Under the pieces are notes generated by a model that was given only the letters and a program-made list of their open reading frames with translations, ran no database searches and was not told where the DNA came from. Made by a program: the position numbers and the translations under genes. Below, in pieces: positions 57,380-64,000 of a stretch of DNA of 64,000 bases (position 1 is its first letter; the number at the start of each line of letters is the position of its first letter). Where the stretch lies: NCBI GenBank assembly GCA_015680685.1, contig MNCI01030542.1, positions 151,357 to 215,356 on the forward strand. Reading direction: 5' to 3'. This stretch comes from Gnetum montanum. Its lineage: Eukaryota; Streptophyta; Gnetopsida; Gnetales; Gnetaceae.

Positions 57380-58107
57380 ATAAACCACATAAGGCTCTTC
57401 TTGACTCAGGTTCTGGAGTCAACTTAATTTCATGAGAAATGTATCAAGCCTAGAACCTACCCCAACTTAAGAAGAGCAACATTCAACTTGAGCTGGCTGA
57501 CTAGTCCATCACCATTCAATTGGGATTAGTGGAGGACATCGTTACCACTATGTGTGGTTGGACATACCCAACTGACTTCCTAGTGATAGAAGTCAACAGT
57601 AACAATGGGGGCTTCCCAATTATAATGGGAAGGCCATGGCTAAGTACAATAGATGTGTACCTAGGGATCCATGATATTTTCTTGGAGATATCTACGGTAA
57701 ATATTTATGGAAAGATCGAGAAGAAGAAAGTTCCATGTATCACATACAGTGACTCAGAGGGTGATGACATGGAGGAATGCTCTGCATCTTTTCCATGCAA
57801 CTAGTGTGTCCTAGAAACACAAATACAAAAGTACCTGTATGTAGCAACCACACAAGTAGTAGACACCCCATGGTTGATCGCTAGTCGAAAGAGCAAATCA
57901 ACATGCATGGAATGAACTGGGGGAATGACTCATCCCCACAATGAAGGCATAGATATGTTGGAGTATGAGCGTCACCGAATTCCACCCCTTAATCTAAGAA
58001 CATCAATGGGGAGAAGTTGGGCACTTCTAAGAAATTCAAACAAGCGTTCATTATTTCAGATCTCTTCCTTTCCACTCAGTCATGGGGGAGATGGCCACCT
58101 ATGCTGA
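57380..58107 (+). pseudogene. Element E protease joined to integrase tail
   Basis: Protease: HKALLDSGSGVNLIS (DSG active site, about 57392-57436), LGLVEDIVTTMCGWTYPTDF, NNGGFPIIMGRPWLSTID (57600-57650), GKIEKKKVPCITYSDSEGDD. After QKYLYVATT the protease-RT linker (IDMLEYERHRIPPLNLRTS) continues to about 58045, then the frame is joined to the last residues of integrase, FQISSFPLSHGGDGHLC, and stops at 58107. In B and D about 3 kb of RT, RNase H and integrase lie between these points. A few stops are present upstream of 57520. Confidence 0.8.
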
Positions 58108-60024
58108 TCATTGGAGGCCGTTAGTTCTTTTAAGTTTTTTTTTACACATTTTTGTTTTACAAGTTTTTGTTTTGCACATTTTTGTTTTACAAATTTCTTT
58201 AAATTTTCTTGTTTTTTTTACAACATCATTATTCTTTTTCATTTTTTGTGTGTGTGCATGTGTGTGTTATCCATCTTGTAAGTTTGTCACCAAATAAGTG
58301 TTCTTCATGATGGTATGAACTGTTTTCCTATTGATTGCTAATGTTTCGTTTTTACCTTTAAGTTATGATGTTGATACTAAGGTATGTTTCTTTTGATATG
58401 GCAAGAAATGAGTCCACTTCATCCATACATCCACAAATTTCTATGGTCTCTCTTGGCTTGGAACTGTACAGTCCCCTTCTTCAATTAATAAGAACTTTAA
58501 ACAAATCGATGACTAGGCATTTCTCAAACTAAGGAAGGACTCAAGGATTGAAAAGAGTGTGGCTTCAAGGGAACTTGATGCATTTGTGTTGGCCATTCTC
58601 TTGGGTTCTCGGATGTTTTCTTCTTGAGTTTTCTTATCGTTTTGATGTTACTCCAACATCAGGAAGTTGAGTCAAAAATAAAAATAACAAAGTCTTTCCA
58701 TGGTGTGGTTCCCATGAAAAAATACAAACACAAAAAAAATGGTGGGAATTCAAAGCACATCCCTTATAAGGAATAAACCTTTGGGCTACAAGCACTAGTT
58801 ATGGAACTAAAATAAAAATGTTTCCTCTAACTAAGGCCCTTCTCACTTCCCATTCTCTCCTCCTTCGTTTCATCGGAATGGTAGTGGCTCTTGGATGAAG
58901 GCATTCTTATTACTTCGAGGGGATGGATTGGCCAAATGCATTGATGCAAAGTCACTAGATGTGGTTTTTTTGAGGCCAGATTTGGAATGGGAGCTACTAT
59001 GTCACATTAATCATCAAATACACAAGGGACTGTATACCACCTTGTTCTTGAGATTCCATTCCATTCTCTTCTTTCCATCATTCTTCCTCCATTGTCCACC
59101 TCATTTCCGGTTGTCTCATTAGTGTATATCCTGGTTGATACATCGTTTTCGTTTTTGGTAAATTCTTGTGGTTAAGACTTTAACTCTTGTTCCAAATGAC
59201 ATTCCCAGAGCCTACAGACTCTTTGAATGTGGGTTTGTCAGGGCATTAATGGCATGAGCCTGCTTTGGGGAGGACCCACTAACATTCCTATTTGGTGCAT
59301 CAGTTAACTTCTTTCCCTTAAAAATTTTTGCAATCAATTTTATTTTGTTCATTTCCATCTTAACATCCACTCCATCCACGTTACAATTGTCTCTTTTTAT
59401 CCCTCTTTCTTATTCCTTTTTCTTTCTCCATTCTCTCGCTACCAGAGGTTCGCTCTTAGTCATGGGGGTCCAAACCCAAATTTTTTCAATTTTCTCCTAA
59501 CCCCTACACCTTTGGTAGTCACCACTATTATATCTCTAGACTCATATCAGCCATACCACAACCTAGCCAATGGATCTTTCAATGAAGCAAGGTATCAGTT
59601 ACATTGAGATTCATTTACCCTTGCTAATATAAGATTGTGTTGTGTGTGCAGATGGCAATCATACAACAATGGATTGGATCTGGAGGAAACACTTGGAATG
59701 GATCGATGCTGAAGCAGCTTTGCAAGGAGCAAGATCGATGGCGTGCTTACGGATGGATAACAAAAGACGCAATCTTGGTGTTGGCAGCATCAAGAATTTT
59801 TCTCTCTTCTCTCTTCTCTCTCAGCTACCAAATAAGGCATGATGTCAAATGTAATAAGGTGTTCACTCTTGTTGTCATGAACACCAGTTTTGTCATGTCT
59901 TGTAATGATGATCCGTTCACATGTCATCCCAGTCACCATTACTTCCATCAAGTCAATAATCCCATACCTTCCAGATATTATTGTAAGGAACTTGAGGATG
60001 AGTTTTTATTTAGTCATGGGGGTA
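58108..60024 (+). other. Element E 3' region and polypurine tract
   Basis: Complete and colinear with the B and D regions: T-rich stretch, hairpin block (58692-58767), small frame KAFLLLRGDGLAKC (58895-59122), GGGGAGGACCCACTAAC (59266-59282), acceptor-like site and ORF (59636-60068), polypurine tract AGTCATGGGGGTA (60012-60024). Confidence 0.7.
58895..59122 (+). other. Small conserved frame, E copy
   Basis: ATG 58895, 75 residues: MKAFLLLRGDGLAKCIDAKS, RPDLEWELLCHINHQIHKGL, then a hydrophobic, F/L/H-rich end. B and D are open over the same segment. Function unknown; conservation of DNA alone may explain it. Confidence 0.3.
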
Positions 60025-60068
60025 TGATGGGATGCGATATCGCAGTGCATTGCCAAGTCTATAAATAA
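59652..60068 (+). CDS. Small ORF behind acceptor-like site, E copy (138 aa)
   Basis: TGTGTTGTGTGTGCAG ends at 59651, and ATG 59652 follows at once. The frame is open for 138 residues: MAIIQQWIGSGGNTWNGS, KQLCKEQDRWRAYGW, a hydrophobic stretch AILVLAASRIFLSSLFSLSY, then KVFTLVVMNTSFVMSCNDDP, and ends inside the LTR past the polypurine tract (DEFLFSHGG). A branch-point-like CTAAT lies 30 bases before the AG. B has the same frame with one stop; D has lost the AG and the frame. A spliced accessory or envelope-like protein is conceivable for a Tat/Athila relative. No family is recognised. Confidence 0.4.
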   Translation: MAIIQQWIGSGGNTWNGSMLKQLCKEQDRWRAYGWITKDAILVLAASRIFLSSLFSLSYQIRHDVKCNKVFTLVVMNTSFVMSCNDDPFTCHPSHHYFHQVNNPIPSRYYCKELEDEFLFSHGGMMGCDIAVHCQVYK

Positions 60069-60522
60069 GAGGTAGATCTCCCTTGTTTCTCATCCTAGGC
60101 TTAGACCGTAGCGAAACTCTGGCAGTTTGATCCCTCCATAGATAGAATATTTTCCATGTGCCTGCAGTAGGAACTCCAAAGTGAACAGATCTTTATTCGA
60201 GCAAATATTATAACTGAACACATGTTTGTGTACGGAAATAAAGACGAACTTCTTGGATAAACCTTGCAGTGCATGGAATAGGCTAATTAGGACTTTTATT
60301 TATTGTTATTTATTTTTTATCATTTAATTGCTTTCTTAGTTAATTAATTCTTTCTCAACCCTTCTCTCCTAGTTAAGTGCCTCAATATGACCTCTTCGAG
60401 CACGTGCATTACGCTTGGTGATCCCAGCAATGATTAGCGTTTGGTAGCCAAGGTTGCATTGGTTTAGGGTGTGAACGGTAAGTGGGAATGGATGCTGATG
60501 CTAGGTTAATTAAGGTAGTTAG
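60025..60522 (+). repeat. Element E 3' LTR, truncated
   Basis: Begins TGATGGGATGCGATATCGC after the polypurine tract, with a single GCGATATCGC palindrome and TATAAATAAGAGG at 60059-60071. It follows the B LTR to GGTAGTTAG and then breaks off at 60522. Confidence 0.85.
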
Positions 60523-60994
60523 TGTTGGCACATTTGGCCATTTTATGGAACAGTAAGATTCATTTTAAACATTATTGTAAGAGTGGGAGAGTGTAAATGT
60601 ATTATTTCATACCATTGGTATGGGATCTAGGGAAGACCATAATATTATTGGTGGAAATAATGATGCACATATGAAATAAAGTGAATAGAAGATCGCAAGA
60701 GATAATGTGCCAATGGTAAATGAATTGACAAGCAAGAAATTTTTCATTGTTAGGAATATGTTCAGGAATTGATCATTTGGATACTGGTAAAGAATGAGAG
60801 AAGAGAACTGGAAATGAAAGATGTTTGCTAAAATGATGTTTCAAAATTTGTCTACAAATTTTAAAGGCCTGTTCTAGAATAGGCAGGAATTACATCATCC
60901 ATAATCCACGTTTAAAATTTTTCACACAAAAAAGAAGAAGAGGGAATTGCAGGTAGCAACTGTGAAGAGGCCACAGCCTCAGCATTGTGGAGCT

Positions 60995-61470
60995 CGAGAG
61001 GCTCAATTCTCACACCGTCCAATATGAGACCAAACTTCTAGCGATTGGATTCCCACTCACACATGCCGAATTCCACAAGAACAGGCATTGAATTCGTGGG
61101 AGCAGAATTCCCAACAGGAAGCAACCTCGAATGCTAGTGCGGTTCAACCATGAATTCACCTACAACCAAATCCACGATGGCCTTCACTCACTCCGCGAAT
61201 GCTCCGTTCGGCATCGACAGCATCAGGTTCAGCATATCTACGTGGTTGCTGTAGCATGCACTCATGCTCAAGCAGCTGCCCGTCGGGTAGCCTAAGCCAA
61301 AGCTTCACAGGCATGGCACTCCAACCTCTGAACAACTCTGTGCATTTCACCACAAACGATACTCTGTATCTGGTATCCGGCGACAACATCCTGCAATCTA
61401 GACGACCTTGGATCTCTAGCCAGACTACATTCTTTAGCACAGCTGCCATGCCGAAACTGCTTCATCGACA
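60995..61470 (-). pseudogene. PP2 (phloem protein 2) domain fragment
   Basis: Minus: AAVLKNVVWLEIQGRLDCRM, LSPDTRYRVSFVVKCTELF, MPVKLWLRLPDGQLLEHEC; then, after a frame change near 61190, VDLVVGEFMVEPH, a stop, VEFGMCEWESNR, a stop and KFGLILDGVRIEPL. WLEI.G.....LSP.T.Y and the C-terminal GLI..G(I/V).I.P are the conserved blocks of the PP2 lectin domain, which binds N-glycans and is common in plant F-box and phloem proteins. Only the C-terminal two thirds are seen, with one frameshift and two stops. GC content is higher than around it. It is a host gene fragment lying inside region H. Confidence 0.75.
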
Positions 61471-62279
61471 TCAAATTTTCTTTCAATTCCAGTTGCTAGG
61501 GTTTGTGAAAAATAGGGATTATTTTCAAAAACAAAGTGGACCTCGACTCCACGCGAGCCTGCCATCGCCAATAGCGATAGTCGGAGCTACAAACAATGAA
61601 GAGGGTGACAATGGCACTAGCATGATGTTGTCTATGTAAGCTAACAGAAACACGTGGTCGTGACAGTTAGGAGAGGGGGCCTCCAAAACGGCACTGTGCG
61701 ATAGAAAACGCAGCAACAGAAAACACTGCAAAAGAAAACAAAACATGGTAGAAAGCCCAAGGACTCAGCAAAACTAGGGTTGTTCTTCTATGGTCATCTC
61801 TTTGCGTTCATTGCCATCTTCACCTACCGTGCTCTCAAGGATGAGGAAGGTGTCTGCTTTCTCTACTGGAGACAGGTGGTGACTACAGACGCGTCCATAC
61901 CGTTGGCTCTTCAACAACTAAACACCACACGACAACAATGTTGGATGCAGTGGCAGAGCCTTCTCCCGTGGTGGCAGTTGGTAATGATTTTGGCAGGGCA
62001 GGATAATTTGGAATTATTTGCTGGTAGTTCCAGGCTTAGTGCCTTCACATTTGGCAGCAAATTTTACACGGGTGCAAGTGCAGATAAATTATTTATATAA
62101 ATTTATATAGATTAGCTACCGCTACCACCAACGTCTACACCAAGGTGGATATTATATTATCTTACTAGGGCTTCAATAGTATTCAAAACTTAAAAATTCT
62201 AAATAAATTAAAATGAAAATAACAATTATACGGAGCTATTGGAGTTATTTTTCACAAAAGAAATATTTGCAATATTTCT

Positions 62280-62326
62280 CCTAACTTCCTAACTTTTTGG
62301 CCAAGTTACTTGGGAGAGAAGTTAGG
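62280..62326. repeat. Nested palindrome upstream of a TATA box
   Basis: CCTAACTTC (62280-62288) pairs with GAAGTTAGG (62318-62326), and inside lies TAACTT..TTGGCCAA..AAGTTA-type pairing (62290-62308, TAACTTTTTGGCCAAGTTA). A TATAAAAAGG box follows at 62363-62372, 36 bases on. Confidence 0.6.
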
Positions 62327-62362
62327 TAAGATATTTTTGAATATGTAACTACCTTTGAACCT

Positions 62363-62372
62363 TATAAAAAGG
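62363..62372 (+). promoter_or_regulatory. TATA box of region H
   Basis: TATAAAAAGG in an AT-rich context, preceded by the palindrome at 62280-62326 and followed by a GA-rich transcribed-leader-like sequence without ORF. Probable promoter of the element. Confidence 0.5.
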
Positions 62373-63541
62373 CTTCAGGGGTAAGAAGAATAAAAAAAAA
62401 GAATACATCACACTTTGGAAGACTTGGGATCACTTTTGGGAGCTCTCACTTGGAGACACACTTCAGCTCTTGGGAAGAGCATTTGTAAAAGAAGAAATTG
62501 TGAAAGATTTCTTGTAAGATGACTTGCTAAAGAAAAGATTTCAGCCTCTTTGTCATAGTCCTGTGAGTTATGATTTATTTTTAGTTTGTTTAAATTGTTT
62601 AGCTAGTGGTTTAGATAGTATCATCCTTGGCAAGTAATTTTGGGATTTTTAGATTGCTCTTATTGTTCTTGTTGCCCGATAGAAAATTTCTGTTAAAATT
62701 TTGCCATAAAAACGCTTGTGCTTGAAAGCCTTAAGAGAAATTTAGTAGTGAATTTGGTTATTGTGCAACGTATAAGAACTGCTTTTGAGATCGTTGTAAG
62801 AGAGCCTCTGCTTGTAGTCATGCCGTCGAACAATTCAATAGTCAAGAGGGTTCAGAAAATCTTTGGTATTTTGATGGGACCAGAATAGCTTTCTTTTTAT
62901 CTTTAAAGTGAATCTCCATGGTATTTCAATCAAAAATTGTCAAGTCTTTTGAAGGTTCTGTTGAATGCAATTGTTGACATCCATTATCTAGTCAAAATGG
63001 AGTCTCTTACGTGGTAGTTTACGCAGCAATTTTTTGGTAGCATAGTAGGATTGTCTTGAAGAAATTGCTTATTTGAGCCTTGGAAGTTTGAACAATTCCT
63101 AGTTATTGAATTTGGGATAGCTTTATTGCGAAGTGTCATTTTACCCTATTTAAATATTTGAGGTCTTAACACAAATCTGCTTTCTTTTCTGTCTATTTCC
63201 ATTGAATCTTGCTCTATTTCTAGTTTTCTTGTGGAACTATCTCTTTCTCTGGGGAAAATTAGAAGTAGATTTGTGGAGTTGTGGTCAAATATTTTTGCAA
63301 AATTTTATTTGTTACAAGTAGGTATTATAAGGACCATGTAGACTAGGCAATTAAACAAAATAGGAACTCTCAACAACTCACAGTACTTGGCAAAGTTGGC
63401 TGAATCTCTTTAAGATAAGTCATTTGTAGTTTACATAGCACACACACATACTCACATTAACTACTGAGTCTATTTAGAGGTATTTGGGCCTTGGTGTTGC
63501 CAGAGACCAGCAAGCACCTAAATCCTGTTCGAGGACACTCG
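62373..63541 (+). other. Leader-like region without ORF
   Basis: About 1.2 kb with no usable reading frame. It contains GTAAGAGAGCCTC (62796-62808), a sequence type common in R-U5 parts of plant LTRs. Confidence 0.35.
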
Positions 63542-63596
63542 TTGGCGATCACGTCCTTAATGGTCGCCAATAGTTCTTTTGGCGCTAGAAGGAGGG
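63542..63596 (+). promoter_or_regulatory. Hairpin and candidate primer site
   Basis: TTGGCGATC and GGTCGCCAA form a 9-pair stem (one G-T) with a short loop at 63542-63570. Seven bases on stands TTTTGGCGCTAGAAGGAGGG (63577-63596), which begins with the TGGCGC typical of tRNA-3'-end complements. The tRNA was not identified. Confidence 0.4.
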
Positions 63597-63693
63597 CTGA
63601 AAAATTCAGCCTTTAGGTTCATAAGCCTTATAATTTTAGCATATCAACAATTCTTTGTTACTATAAAGGCTTAAGAAATACTATTTTTAGTTC

Positions 63694-64000
63694 ATGACCA
63701 AGAAGATTGATAGTTTGAAAAATTTTAAAGTTTTAAAAGATATTCTAGATTCTAAGACTGATTCTTCATCAGAAGAAGAAGAAAAGAAAGATTTTGAATT
63801 GGAAACAAGTAGTGGAGTGAAAACTAGAAGATCAAGAAGATCACCCATTATATCTGGTTTATCGATTTGTAAAAGAAGATCTAGAAAGTTTAAGAGTTCA
63901 ACTATCCAAAGGAAAAGAATGGAAAATCCTTGGCAAAGAGTTACACCATTAGGATTTCAAAATTACAATGATATTCCTAAGGTAGTTTACAAATATTTTC
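63694..64000 (+). CDS. First ORF of region H, incomplete at window edge
   Basis: ATG 63694 opens a frame that stays open for 102 codons to the end of the window. It begins MTKKIDSLKNFKVLKDILDS, has a serine/glutamate cluster (DSSSEEEEKKDFE), then a very basic part (KTRRSRRSP, KRRSRKFKSS) and NPWQRVTPLGFQNYNDIPK. It lies 98 bases after the candidate primer site, where a gag or other structural ORF is expected. No stop in 102 codons makes it the cleanest frame in the window. The family is not recognised; LTR retrotransposon gag and a pararetrovirus-like structural protein are both possible. Confidence 0.45.
   Translation, partial: MTKKIDSLKNFKVLKDILDSKTDSSSEEEEKKDFELETSSGVKTRRSRRSPIISGLSICKRRSRKFKSSTIQRKRMENPWQRVTPLGFQNYNDIPKVVYKYF

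Larger units (their letters stand above)
54750..60522 (+). mobile_element. Element E: gag-protease-only derivative
   Basis: A plus-strand relative of B and D of 5.8 kb. The 5' LTR lacks its U3 (starts at 54750), the 3' LTR lacks its end (stops at 60522). Between them are primer site, shortened gag, protease, the last codons of integrase, the complete 3' region and a polypurine tract. RT, RNase H and nearly all integrase are missing by one clean deletion at about 58045. Confidence 0.85.
60523..64000 (+). mobile_element. Region H: probable start of another retroelement
   Basis: TGTTGGCACATTTGGCC at 60523 interrupts the E 3' LTR, as an LTR start would. Further right lie a palindrome and TATA box (62280-62370), a leader-like stretch, a hairpin and primer-like site (63542-63596), and an open frame from 63694 to the window edge. 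This order is that of a 5' LTR with leader and first ORF, but an LTR of about 3 kb is implied, and the second copy is out of view. A junction by deletion is an alternative. Confidence 0.4.

Noticed and set aside
59588-59651. A complete 60-base intron before the small 3' ORF
   Set aside because: It is shorter than usual plant introns; only the acceptor side is well conserved.
61780-62100. 106-codon plus-strand frame at 61780-62100
   Set aside because: No recognisable domain and no second copy to compare; nothing supports it beyond length.

Overview
This is a gene-poor, AT-rich stretch of a plant nuclear genome, almost entirely built of transposable elements. The evidence for a plant is the Ty3/gypsy elements of the Athila/Tat type with tRNA-Asp-like primer sites, a decayed phloem-protein-2 (PP2) fragment, plant-type LINE, RTE and Pif1-helicase remnants, and nonsense mutations concentrated at CAG codons, as expected from CHG methylation. 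Blocks of N (34221-35019, 50430-50505; single Ns at 28149, 28465, 50378) mark a draft assembly. I see no intact host gene and no tRNA or rRNA.

Left part (1-36611) is one nested stack. A minus-oriented LTR element (C; LTR 32741-35846, gag split) sits in an RTE-type LINE remnant (35847-36611). C was invaded three times: by an L1-type LINE inside its LTR (33334-35572), by full-length element B (22062-31783, 5-bp target duplication TCATC), and by an Athila-like element F (18009-21659). F is cut in its protease by element A2 (LTRs 495-1020 and 17138-18008). A2 in turn carries element A (4911-11117, plus strand), a fragment G (about 1230-3651) and the end of a plus-strand LTR, X (1-494).

Middle part (36612-54749) has a long direct repeat (36612-37300 and 38605-39072/48866-49262) interrupted by full-length element D (39073-48865). 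It continues with a duplicated Pif1-like helicase fragment (50506-51650), a 114-bp tandem repeat, an AT-rich hairpin zone and a two-copy 0.6-kb duplication.

Right part (54750-64000) holds element E, a gag-protease-only derivative whose reverse transcriptase, RNase H and integrase are cleanly missing. It is followed by an unrelated region H with a PP2 fragment, a promoter-like block, a possible primer site and an open reading frame that runs off the end.

Elements A, A2, B, C, D and E belong to one lineage. They share the LTR end (..CACTCATCA), a PBS resembling the tRNA-Asp 3' end, a DSG protease, an FMDDF reverse transcriptase and a long 3' region after integrase, but their U3 regions carry different palindromic motifs. 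B and D have the full gag-PR-RT-RH-IN order but are interrupted by stops and have lost integrase catalytic residues. A and E are deletion derivatives. The least ordinary features are a conserved small ORF behind a splice-acceptor-like site downstream of integrase, an unrecognised coiled-coil ORF in G, a LINE with a poly-C instead of poly-A end, and a contig placed backwards at 28150-28464.
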